The notes: a model not told the origin generated them from the letters alone. A DNA stretch of 64,000 nucleotides from Hwanghaeella sp. (GCA_028282025.1 JANQIT010000074.1:1-64000), one strand, 5' to 3'. Numbered from the stretch's first letter, positions 40,720 through 49,585 are shown. Numbers and translations: made by a program.

Positions 40720-41679
40720 ATGGTCGCCGACCTCTCAGAATGCCCGATTTGTGGGTCCAAACTGACGACTCCGTCATCGACAATCGGGATGCTCGATGCG
40801 TATCGCTACGACTGTCCAAACTGCGGGCCTTACGAGCTTACAGGAACCGCAGATCATCTGATAGTACCATCGTTGGCCGGCGCACCAGCAAAACGGCCTA
40901 TTGTCTCACACCATGTTCGGAGGTGGTCTACCGGGTCGGAAGTGCCAAGGTTGGATTGGGATCAGTGCAAAAATTTGCTCGAACGCGGGGAACTGCCGAC
41001 AGTTCATGAGCAGTCCGAGAACCTTATTCGATTCATTGGTGATTCAACGACTGACCCAGGGAAGGGCCACACGTTTAAAGCTTCGAGTGCTCTTGCAACC
41101 GTTGGAGCGCTATCGCCAGAGTCAATTGCGTTTTGCTTGAGCGGCCTTGCAGAAGAAGACTTAGTCAAAGTCAGATCAAGGACACTCGATGGCGAGTCTA
41201 CAGTAGTTCTAACGTTTCACGGCTGGGGTCGATATGAAGAACTTCGCCGTGGTAAAACGTCGGGCACAAAGGCATTCATGGCGATGGCCTTTGGCGATGG
41301 AGTTCTAAATAGCCTGCTCAATGACCATTTCAGGTCGGCGGTGGCGCAAACTGGGTTCCATCTCACAAGGCTTGATGACGCCCCGAAGGCAGGGAACATC
41401 GACAATCGAATGCTGGCAGAAATCCGCTCATCACGCTTTCTAATCGCCGACCTTACCCACGATAATTCGGGGGCATACTGGGAGGCTGGCTTTGCGGAGG
41501 GACTGGGCAAACCCGTTATCTACACCTGCTCAAATGAAGTTTTCAGCGATAAAGGGACGCATTTTGACACGAACCACCATCAAACTGTTCTGTGGGATGC
41601 CGCTAGCCCTGAAGCTGCGTGCGACTTGCTTAAGGCCACGATCCGGAACACGTTCCCAGATGCCAAACAGGAGGACTAA
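40720..41679 (+). CDS. Zinc-ribbon plus nucleoside 2-deoxyribosyltransferase-like (TIR-like fold) protein; candidate defence protein
   Basis: CPICGSKL...CPNCG zinc ribbon; AFMAMAFGDGVLNSLLNDHFRSAVAQTGFHLTRLDDAPKAGNIDNRMLAEIRSSRFLIADLTHDNSGAYWEAGFAEGLGKPVIYTCS. ATG 40720 with gagg upstream. Confidence 0.8.
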   Translation: MVADLSECPICGSKLTTPSSTIGMLDAYRYDCPNCGPYELTGTADHLIVPSLAGAPAKRPIVSHHVRRWSTGSEVPRLDWDQCKNLLERGELPTVHEQSENLIRFIGDSTTDPGKGHTFKASSALATVGALSPESIAFCLSGLAEEDLVKVRSRTLDGESTVVLTFHGWGRYEELRRGKTSGTKAFMAMAFGDGVLNSLLNDHFRSAVAQTGFHLTRLDDAPKAGNIDNRMLAEIRSSRFLIADLTHDNSGAYWEAGFAEGLGKPVIYTCSNEVFSDKGTHFDTNHHQTVLWDAASPEAACDLLKATIRNTFPDAKQED

Positions 41680-41724
41680 AAAAATCAGACCAGAGCAGAG
41701 TTGCCCCTACTCCGGCCCATTGCA

Positions 41725-41889
41725 CTACGCCTTATCCGCTAGGCGGACACGACGCTTTATAGGACGTCTCTCAATGCGCCCGCCCCCGGCAGTGCGATAG
41801 ACAATCCGCCCTGAGTCGTATTCCTCGTCGTCGCGTTTACCACCGCCGCCTTGGAGCGCCTCAAACCTCTTCTGGTCAAAACCAGCCAC
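41725..41889 (-). CDS. Small basic protein (54 aa), translationally linked to terminase
   Basis: GTG start with aggaggttaggt upstream: MAGFDQKRFEALQGGGGKRDDEEYDSGRIVYRTAGGGRIERRPIKRRVRLADKA*. Absent from ORF track because it is <60 aa. Confidence 0.6.
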   Translation of the reverse strand: MAGFDQKRFEALQGGGGKRDDEEYDSGRIVYRTAGGGRIERRPIKRRVRLADKA

Positions 41890-41891
41890 AC

Positions 41892-44186
41892 CTAACCTCC
41901 TAATTTCTCTGCAATTCGATCTTGGAAACTGTCAAACGTCATCCCGTGTCGAACGTGATGACCACCTTGTTCGTATTGTGCGAGTTGTGCCTTTAACTGC
42001 TCAATGAGCAGCGCAAGGTCCGACGAAGGAAGCCCCATAGCGACTTCATCGGCATGGGTCTCTATCACCGCGTTCAAGCGCTCCCTTAGCTCCTCAGCGT
42101 TCTCATCTTGAGCCGCCCAGGCGTCCAACATGTCGTCTGGAACCGCGCACATACGGATTGGGAGCTTTCGAAGCCGCTCAGCGCTGAAGCGAGCACTTGC
42201 AATGTAGGCTGCTGGATCTGCGCACAGGATGTCCTTGAACGCGGCTACGGCGTAGCTGAGAGCGTCTACAATGTCGTCGTGCTTGAGCCGCCGCCCATCG
42301 TAATTGATGCCAGTAAGTTGGTTTACAAATTCGATACCGCTATCTGGTGACGTTAGCACCGCCTTGCAAACAAACACTCGTTTCGAGGCGAAGGCCGGAA
42401 CCAATGTCCCAATGATACGCGCACCTTTCTTTTGCTTCCCGGTTGTGACCGGCTCCACATTGAGTGGATAGCCCCTAGCCGCCAGTTCACGCGACAACTG
42501 GCTCGCAAACAGACCATCACGCTCTTGTTCCACATAAACACAGTTCGCCCTGTGCAAAGCGATCAAACGTGCGCACTCCTGGATAGATGACTGAACGGTT
42601 TCGGTTCTGACCCCAACAGCCTGTCTAACGATGACAGCGCCCCCGCCGGTCGATGATGCTATTGCCAGCCCAATCGCGTCACCTTTACCAACAAGCCCAC
42701 CCGCAGGGTCAACAGCCGCTACTGTCAAAGTGTAGGGACTCGAGTCACTTGAAACCTCAGACACGCCCCTCCAGTTGTCGTCTTTGGCGGCATTTCCCTT
42801 AGAAAGCCCAGAGATCACTCCACCCCCACCTCTCAGCACAATCGGTGCTGTCGGTAACAGCGGATCGAGATCGACCACACTTAGTGACGATATCCTGATG
42901 GGCCGCTCATCGGTCGCGGCTTGGGACAGATCAATGCGCCAGTGCAGGGCGAAGAGCCGCGCGGACATATTTCGCTTTCTTCCAGCAATATCGTCTGCGC
43001 TAAACCGATCCGGCCAACGGCTATGGAACACCTCCTGGCCGTTAAGAACGTCGGACTGGAAAAGACATGCTCTATGCACGTCCCACTCCCCCGACTCCAC
43101 AAGGCGTCCATACAGAGACATTTGGGACTGGGGTGTGCCCAAAACGATGATGCGGCTTTGCGGTCCAGGAACGATGACATTGTGAGCCTCAGAAATTTGG
43201 TCCGACAGCTTGTCGATTGCCTCAGCGCTGTCATGCTTTGGGGTCTCCACATCGTCCAGGATGATTAGGCGTGCACGCTTACCTGTGATCTGTCCGGTGA
43301 TACCGATTGATCGGAAACTCACAGACATCCCAAGTTGCCCGGTCGCGGGCCCAACGACGAATTGGGACATGTTGTCTGGGCTGTCGTCTGCAGGTGTCAG
43401 CTCACCAAGAACGGGGGAACGCTCAATGAGATCTCGAACCATACGGAGCATATCGCGCGCATGGCTTTCACCTTGTGACACTACGAGAATCGTCTCGTTC
43501 TCTGGGTCCCGCCACAACCGCCAGAGTGCGTAGAAGGCTGTGAAGGTGGACTTTGCAGAGCCCCTTGAGGCCAAGACGAGAATGTTGCGGCACTCGGACA
43601 TTAGCCCACTCACGATGTCATCATGGATCGGCCCAGGATCACACCAGCCGGTAACCAAGGGTCTCACCACCGCTCGGACGAAAACCCAGAAAGCTATCGT
43701 CTCATCACTCATTCGGCCAAAGCCAGCGGGATCAGTCTTCAGCCGCGTTGCGGCTTTGATTGCCGTCAGTAGTTCGTCCTGACGCACTAGATCTGGCCGC
43801 TTGGAGCCAATCAGCTCTGTTAGCTCGGCCACTGAACCCGACACCTCTTCAATGAAGCGCTCTATGTTCGATTCCGGTTTTGCTGTATACGTAGATACCG
43901 AGGCAGGGACTCCGACACTTGTCGACCACTTTTTGTTTTCACGTCCGATAGCCTCGCCGTTTGGAGCGGTCGCTGATTTTCTTCCCTGACACTGGCGACA
44001 CGTCGTGTGCCACCCAGTCTCCGAAGACTTCAACAGCGCAAAATTTTCGTGCCCCAAAGATTTAGTCGATCCGCAAGAAACGCACTTGAAGGGCTGACCT
44101 AGGTGAGCTTCGGCAACTGGCCCCGGAACGAGGGCTCTGGACTTTCTCTGTGTGCCTTTGAATTGGCCTTTTGTTTCTTTCGTCAT
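41892..44186 (-). CDS. terL: Phage terminase large subunit (T7 gp19-like) with N-terminal zinc-binding module
   Basis: NILVLASRGSAKSTFTAFYALWRLW Walker A; RLIILDDVETPKH Walker B; VAAVDPAGG...RRLKHDDIVDALSYAVAAF nuclease domain; N-terminal CVSCGSTKSLGHENF...CRQCQG. Confidence 0.88.
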   Translation of the reverse strand: MTKETKGQFKGTQRKSRALVPGPVAEAHLGQPFKCVSCGSTKSLGHENFALLKSSETGWHTTCRQCQGRKSATAPNGEAIGRENKKWSTSVGVPASVSTYTAKPESNIERFIEEVSGSVAELTELIGSKRPDLVRQDELLTAIKAATRLKTDPAGFGRMSDETIAFWVFVRAVVRPLVTGWCDPGPIHDDIVSGLMSECRNILVLASRGSAKSTFTAFYALWRLWRDPENETILVVSQGESHARDMLRMVRDLIERSPVLGELTPADDSPDNMSQFVVGPATGQLGMSVSFRSIGITGQITGKRARLIILDDVETPKHDSAEAIDKLSDQISEAHNVIVPGPQSRIIVLGTPQSQMSLYGRLVESGEWDVHRACLFQSDVLNGQEVFHSRWPDRFSADDIAGRKRNMSARLFALHWRIDLSQAATDERPIRISSLSVVDLDPLLPTAPIVLRGGGGVISGLSKGNAAKDDNWRGVSEVSSDSSPYTLTVAAVDPAGGLVGKGDAIGLAIASSTGGGAVIVRQAVGVRTETVQSSIQECARLIALHRANCVYVEQERDGLFASQLSRELAARGYPLNVEPVTTGKQKKGARIIGTLVPAFASKRVFVCKAVLTSPDSGIEFVNQLTGINYDGRRLKHDDIVDALSYAVAAFKDILCADPAAYIASARFSAERLRKLPIRMCAVPDDMLDAWAAQDENAEELRERLNAVIETHADEVAMGLPSSDLALLIEQLKAQLAQYEQGGHHVRHGMTFDSFQDRIAEKLGG

Positions 44187-44246
44187 TTGTCTCCAAAATG
44201 AGAGAAGGGAGCCGCAGCCCCCTCATTCTCAACGTCCTGATCTTCC

Positions 44247-44786
44247 TCAGGTCTCTCTTTCTTTTTTGCTTATGTCGCGTAGGTCCTTGCCCAACTGTAA
44301 GCCGGAACCGATGGCGTTGAACAATGCCCCCCGGCTCGAGGCTCTGGACTGTTCCCGCAGCCCTTGGATTTGGGCCAAGGTTCCCAGCTGGGACGACTTC
44401 GACTGGGCTTGTATGCGTTGAACTTCGTTCTCCGCGTTCCGCTCAATCCGACTAATGTCTATTCCTTCATTGGCACCAACTTCGACCACGAACGGGGTGA
44501 GGTTAGCGATTCCCATCTCACCAGCAGCGGCCTGGATGGTGGCGAGCTCCTGGTTTGCTAAACGTTCGCGATCTGAGATTTGTTCGGTCTCAATTTCACG
44601 AACCTCTCGTTGGAGCCTTTGGTTCTCTTGAACAATGAAGGCATGGTTTTGGTTTGCAATAGCCGCCGACCGTTCTGCGGCCTTGGTCTGCTGACGTGCT
44701 TGGGCAAAGCCGTTCGCAGTGCTAGCCAATGCTGAACCAGCGGCCAGGACTTTTCCAAGTGTCAGAGCCTCAAGTCCTGTGCACAT
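44247..44786 (-). CDS. T7 gp14-like internal virion (core) protein
   Basis: AAGSALASTANGFAQARQQTKAAERSAAIANQNHAFIVQENQRLQREVREIE...AAAGEMGIANLTPF resembles T7-like internal virion protein B; strong RBS ggaggt. Confidence 0.65.
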   Translation of the reverse strand: MCTGLEALTLGKVLAAGSALASTANGFAQARQQTKAAERSAAIANQNHAFIVQENQRLQREVREIETEQISDRERLANQELATIQAAAGEMGIANLTPFVVEVGANEGIDISRIERNAENEVQRIQAQSKSSQLGTLAQIQGLREQSRASSRGALFNAIGSGLQLGKDLRDISKKERET

Positions 44787-44792
44787 ATAAAG

Positions 44793-45686
44793 TTACCTCC
44801 GAATTACTTGGGCATCACGATAGCGGGACGGGTTATTCCGCTTGAGTGTGTCCCATGCAGATTTTTCAACTTCGATCTTACGACCCTCAACCATAACCAA
44901 GACAGTGTGCGAGGAGCACTGGCCAGTTTCTCGACGGCCTCCTTCAAGCCCGGGCAGAGTTGCTGTTGAAGTCACATACTTTGCGGCCCAGCTCTCAAAC
45001 GTGCTCATCTGGCCTAGCCGGACCACCTCAATTCCAACGCTGTAGACTTTGTCGGAACCGTACTGCTGGTGAGCCCAGTGCCAGAAACCATCGAAGTCAG
45101 TCAGCCCAGCAGATTGCTGAAGGTGTTGGTTTATGGACTGCTCCACGTCGTGTACCACTGCTTGGGCCTGAGCGACGAACTCCGACTTGCCGATGCCGTG
45201 GGCATCTGCCAATTCGTCCACTCCTGACGGCAGTCGAGTCCGATCAAGTAGAAACTCAGACATAGCCTGTGTACCTGCTCCTTTGCCAAGTTCGTTGTCG
45301 ATAAAGGGGAGCCAGTTGCCCAACGCATCTGCTGTTTCAGAGGATACTTCTAGATCACCGCCCTGGGCTTCTTGGTTCGTGTCTGCTGTGTCGGCAGAAA
45401 AAGTCTCTTCGAGCAGCGTGTCCTCATAGAGGCCCTCAGTGTTCTTGCGTATGAACCCGCGATTGGCGGCAGCGTCGACGGTCATCTCAATGCCTTTGAC
45501 CGTAACAAGGTCGTCCGGCTGTGGAGCCCTACCACCCAAAGAGCTGCCATTTCGGCCAACTGCGGTAGACATAATCGGACCGCCGTTTTGAATGGAAGTG
45601 TGGCAGGGATCGAGCAAGTGACGTTCACCTCCCGACTCGTATCTGGAGACCCGGACTTCCGGCTCCGACGTTTCAAGCTCTGACAT
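44793..45686 (-). CDS. Unknown island protein, possible structural or scaffold-like protein
   Basis: Starts MSELETSEPEVRVSRYESGGERHLLDP, RBS caggag; ends 6 bp before gp14-like start; two VxVxGxxxxVxxxA motifs near N- and C-termini. Confidence 0.6.
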   Translation of the reverse strand: MSELETSEPEVRVSRYESGGERHLLDPCHTSIQNGGPIMSTAVGRNGSSLGGRAPQPDDLVTVKGIEMTVDAAANRGFIRKNTEGLYEDTLLEETFSADTADTNQEAQGGDLEVSSETADALGNWLPFIDNELGKGAGTQAMSEFLLDRTRLPSGVDELADAHGIGKSEFVAQAQAVVHDVEQSINQHLQQSAGLTDFDGFWHWAHQQYGSDKVYSVGIEVVRLGQMSTFESWAAKYVTSTATLPGLEGGRRETGQCSSHTVLVMVEGRKIEVEKSAWDTLKRNNPSRYRDAQVIRR

Positions 45687-45775
45687 ATTTTCTCCTGTGT
45701 TGTCAGCGTTCGATGTAAAAAAAAGCGGCCCAATTAGGACCGCCAAATCTAGTTGTCTGTATTTTGATAGGCCGG

Positions 45776-45976
45776 CTACGCTGCTCCAATAAGAGCATTC
45801 AGGTTTCCGACCACGGTTGCCTCCCGCAGCGGGCAGTGTGGACTCTGAACCTCCCAGGATTGCTCCCCAGACATTACTTCTGAGGATGGGCCCAACTTCT
45901 TCATGGTGATCTCTCCTGCACCATCAATTCGGACTACATATGTGTCCGAGGCGTGGTGGTGGATGAATTTAGGCAT
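45776..45976 (-). CDS. Unknown small island protein (66 aa)
   Basis: MPKFIHHHASDTYVVRIDGAGEITMKKLGPSSEVMSGEQSWEVQSPHCPLREATVVGNLNALIGAA; RBS aagga. Confidence 0.55.
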   Translation of the reverse strand: MPKFIHHHASDTYVVRIDGAGEITMKKLGPSSEVMSGEQSWEVQSPHCPLREATVVGNLNALIGAA

Positions 45977-46313
45977 CGAATTTCCTTTTCTGTTTGGGTT
46001 TGCTAGCCTTACGTTTGGACTGCAACAAACGTCCGAGAGACGCACGTAACCACCCCGACATAATTCAGGTAATTAGGTGCTCTGAGGTAGATTGAGTGGA
46101 TCTGTTGGGCTTAAGGCGGACCTAGAGTTTTTCTCAAACACTAATTGGATTGACCGACACAACGACCCCTCTGAGGATCAAATTTAGGTCCGTCTATTGA
46201 GTGGCTCTTAATTTGCGGCCTTGCCCCGCCGCGAATAAAGCACAAATCCATTGAGGGGGTATAGTCACCCTAAGAACAGTATAAGGGCTACAGTACCCCC
46301 CTTAGTGTCTGAA

Positions 46314-48095
46314 CTAGGCCGCCTTTGAGAAGGCTTTCGCTTGGCCGCATTTCACGACCGACACACCAAGGTCATACATACTATCGATGACCTTCTCCTT
46401 CTTCGTCAGCTTCCTGAAGTTCTCTTTGGATACACCGAGCCGACCTCTAGCTACTGGAAATGTCAGCGTTTGTCCGGGACTAAGGTCGGCCAAAGTGCGA
46501 ACCAAACGGTCCGCTTGGGTAGTACCTTCACCAGCCATACGCGTACCAATTGGAACCCAAGTCTGAACTTTAGCGCCTGGAAACCATTCAGGAAGTCTGT
46601 GTCTTATTCCTGTATTCGGCGCAGCCATAACCCAAGCCTCACACGCACCACAATCTCCACCATTCGGCAATCTAACAGAGGCTCTGCACAGTGCTTGCAA
46701 GATGTGGTGTCCGTGCTCACCGAGACGGACTTCAGCGCGTTCTTCGGAGCTTACCTCTTCGTCGGAACTCAGCTCCGCAGAAGCCCGTTTCATAGATTCA
46801 TAGTTGTATTCCGGATAGAACAGTGTTCCGGCCAGAATGACATTGGGAACGTCCAAGTGTTCGTTGGTTGCTGTGTGGCGGCCCCAGTTGAGAAATGAGA
46901 CATTACTCGGTTGGTTCAAGAGTCTCTTGAGTTCCTTCGGGACATCATTGATACCAATGTTGGAACGACCGATCTTGTTCTCCGCCTTGTGGTGCACAAC
47001 GAGCCATTTTTCATTCGGTTTAGTGTTTATTGTGTTCGCTATGGCTTGAACGTATTCCGCAAACCTGTCCGGCTTACGCCATGCGGTCTTTGAACCAGAA
47101 ACTGGCCAAAAATTCACAGTCAGATTTCTGTACATCTTCCGAGCAGAGGGCAGCTGACACGCGACACCTAGCCGTTCTTGATCTGCGTACTGTTGACGAA
47201 TCCTACCCGAGGCATCCGTAACCACGACCGGGTATATGTCCTTAGGCAGAGTTGGTCTGTAGTGCAGAGCAGCTGTGTCACTACCGTGCCGGCAAACACG
47301 GGTCTGCTTGCCGGAAATCGCGGCAAGATCTAACACCATTTCTCTACCGAGATCATATCCAAGGGCGCAATCATGATAGTCTTCCACATGTGTGTGGTGG
47401 AGAAGGCGGACCCAATCCGGGAAATCAAACTCCGTACGGTCTTTCCACCCCTTGAGCGCCGTTAGGGCCTCAGCTAAAGCCTCTGCCGCATCAGACTCTC
47501 CGAACTTGGAAAGTAGTCCGATGGCCTCCCCAAGGGCCTTCTTGTTAGCGTTGATTGGGCGGGTCGTAGAGAACGTTTCATCCCATATGCGAAGCGACCG
47601 ACAATCGCCCTCGAAGTAGAGTTCATGTGCCTCGCGTAAGGGCCGACTTTTGGTCAACCTTCGGACCCGTTCGTGGGTGGTCAACAGGATCGGCTTGGAG
47701 TCTAAAGCGTCAGATTTTTCCTCGGACGTCCAAAAACCGACCCTAGTGCCACACACACGCATACCTACAATTTGGTCGCGTACGTCGCGCGCTTGGTCAA
47801 TCCGCTCCACACAGACGAGAGCCCCCGGGTGCGTCGAATTCGCGTGGGCTTCGTCCAGCGCCGCCAAGAAACTGACAATGGCGGTCGTTTTGCCTATACC
47901 TGGGTCCAGCGTGGCCAAATAGGCTAGAGGCTTTGCCCGCCCATGCGCAGCGTCGTCAAAGGCCGTCAGGAGCGCTCCAAGTGCAGTCCACTGATCCTCT
48001 GAGAGGGTCGCCCCTCTTGTGTCCATAGACTGTTTGAGACGCCAATGCGCGGCACTGGCGACTTCGGGTAACTGTACCGCCAATTCTTTCTCCAA
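46314..48095 (-). CDS. SF2/P-loop helicase-like protein (possible island replication protein)
   Basis: YLATLDPGIGKTTAIVSFLAAL Walker A; RSLRIWDETFSTTRPI Walker B; C-terminal ILQALCRASVRLPNGGDC motif VI-like; TTG start. Confidence 0.65.
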   Translation of the reverse strand: MEKELAVQLPEVASAAHWRLKQSMDTRGATLSEDQWTALGALLTAFDDAAHGRAKPLAYLATLDPGIGKTTAIVSFLAALDEAHANSTHPGALVCVERIDQARDVRDQIVGMRVCGTRVGFWTSEEKSDALDSKPILLTTHERVRRLTKSRPLREAHELYFEGDCRSLRIWDETFSTTRPINANKKALGEAIGLLSKFGESDAAEALAEALTALKGWKDRTEFDFPDWVRLLHHTHVEDYHDCALGYDLGREMVLDLAAISGKQTRVCRHGSDTAALHYRPTLPKDIYPVVVTDASGRIRQQYADQERLGVACQLPSARKMYRNLTVNFWPVSGSKTAWRKPDRFAEYVQAIANTINTKPNEKWLVVHHKAENKIGRSNIGINDVPKELKRLLNQPSNVSFLNWGRHTATNEHLDVPNVILAGTLFYPEYNYESMKRASAELSSDEEVSSEERAEVRLGEHGHHILQALCRASVRLPNGGDCGACEAWVMAAPNTGIRHRLPEWFPGAKVQTWVPIGTRMAGEGTTQADRLVRTLADLSPGQTLTFPVARGRLGVSKENFRKLTKKEKVIDSMYDLGVSVVKCGQAKAFSKAA

Positions 48096-48550
48096 AGCTG
48101 TGATTAAAATATCCTGTGGGCGCGGCCCGCCCTAGCGGTTGAGACCACCAGAGCGGGGCGTGAACAGACCGCACAGGAGATTGAGGCTCCGTACTGGCCG
48201 GAACCTTCGCGGTGGCTTCAGGCACCATCGCAAAAAAAGGGTGTAGTCAATCCTGCCGGAACTTAGCTGATCGCTTGGTGAATTCTTATCCGTCTGTTCT
48301 CTCAGGCGGATGATCTGGTCTACGACTTCGAGACCGTTCTTCTGTTGAGCTGGGGCCCTCAGGTGTTACATGACAGAGGAAAGCGCGAGCAAACACCTCA
48401 GAACTAGCGGGTGGCTGCGTGTCTAGGTGTCTCGTCGTGTTTCCCTGGTTCGGTCACCAGACCTAAGTCTCCGAACAGAGGTACTACCTCCCTCTAGGTG
48501 AAGCCTTTTTCTGTTACCTGTCCTGCACCTGACGAAGGTGGCTTTAGCAC

Positions 48551-48844
48551 CTAGTTTTGCGGACCGAGATTGTCTGGGCGAGACGAACGCCTCAGGTTCG
48601 CGACCACTGGGCCCGCAACGACCCAAGGCCTCAAAGGATTCAAAACCTCGTGGCTTATGAAAACCGCCACGCCTTCTAACCCGGTCAGATATCCTTCAAT
48701 GTACTGGCATTCCGCTTCGATGACAGGCGCGCCCCAAGCCACGCCCGGAAACTCTCTCTCAAGCGATGCTCTTATGCCAGCCGTAGCTTGGATCAGAGCA
48801 TGGGCTGACTTTTCGCTTGGGAACTGGATAACGTTGTCGGACAT
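48551..48844 (-). CDS. Unknown small island protein
   Basis: MSDNVIQFPSEKSAHALIQATAGIRASLEREFPGVAWGAPVIEAECQYIEGYLTGLEGVAVFISHEV; RBS aggag. Confidence 0.6.
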   Translation of the reverse strand: MSDNVIQFPSEKSAHALIQATAGIRASLEREFPGVAWGAPVIEAECQYIEGYLTGLEGVAVFISHEVLNPLRPWVVAGPVVANLRRSSRPDNLGPQN

Positions 48845-48913
48845 TTTTGGTCTCCTAGTCGGCACCTAAACCACTTGGCATCGCTGGACTTCAATTACAG
48901 TAGTTGGTTCTTG

Positions 48914-49585
48914 CTATTTTTCGGCAGCCTCCAAAACGCGCTTCACTTGTTGCGGGTGCCACACCCCACCACGGGCAGACGGAATGCCGCGTGCCGTCAG
49001 CTCCGATGCGATGGCCCGAAGAGACGACGCCCCACCCTCCCGAATGTGGTTGATCACATGCATTAGGTCTGCCGACCGCTCCTGCGCTATTTGGCGGACT
49101 TTAGCTGAACCCAAGGCCCTCCCCTTCGCGGCCGCCTCGGCAGACAGATTCGCGGGATTGCCCAGAACCCTACCCCGCCGCTTGGCGGCTTTAAGTGCGG
49201 CCTTGGTGCGTTCCGAGATGGCTTTGCGTTCTTGCTGAGCGACGACAGCCATAATCCCAACAGTCATCTCGTTGGCGTCCGGCATGTCTGCGGCAACGAA
49301 GCGCGTCTTGCTGTTCTGCAGCGTCAATAGGAATGCTGCATCACGAGACAGCCGGTCCAGCTTTGCTACCACTAACGTCGCATTGTAGAGACGACAAACA
49401 GAGAACGCCTCGGTCAACCTCGGACGATCATTCTTTCCACCGCTCTCAACCTCGGTGAACTCTGCCGCCATAGACCAATTCCTGCCTCTGACGAGGTCGG
49501 TGACCGCAGACTTCTGGGCGTCTAACCCAAGCCCCGACCTACCCTGCTGGTCCGTCGATACGCGATAGTATGCAACGTATTTCAT
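48914..49585 (-). CDS. Serine recombinase (resolvase/invertase family)
   Basis: MKYVAYYRVSTDQQGRSGLGLDAQKSAV; VVAKLDRLSRDAAFLLTL; QQERKAISERTKAALKAAKRRG; C-terminal HTH SSLRAIASELTARGIPSARGGVWHPQQVKRVL. Confidence 0.93.
   Translation of the reverse strand: MKYVAYYRVSTDQQGRSGLGLDAQKSAVTDLVRGRNWSMAAEFTEVESGGKNDRPRLTEAFSVCRLYNATLVVAKLDRLSRDAAFLLTLQNSKTRFVAADMPDANEMTVGIMAVVAQQERKAISERTKAALKAAKRRGRVLGNPANLSAEAAAKGRALGSAKVRQIAQERSADLMHVINHIREGGASSLRAIASELTARGIPSARGGVWHPQQVKRVLEAAEK

Noticed and set aside
46081-46205. T7-type phage RNA polymerase promoter
   Set aside because: Repeats noted, but no ~23-bp consensus-like promoter recurring at multiple island genes could be supported.
47956-48228. 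90-aa minus-strand ORF overlapping helicase start
   Set aside because: Out-of-frame overlap with the helicase-like gene, no RBS or motif support.
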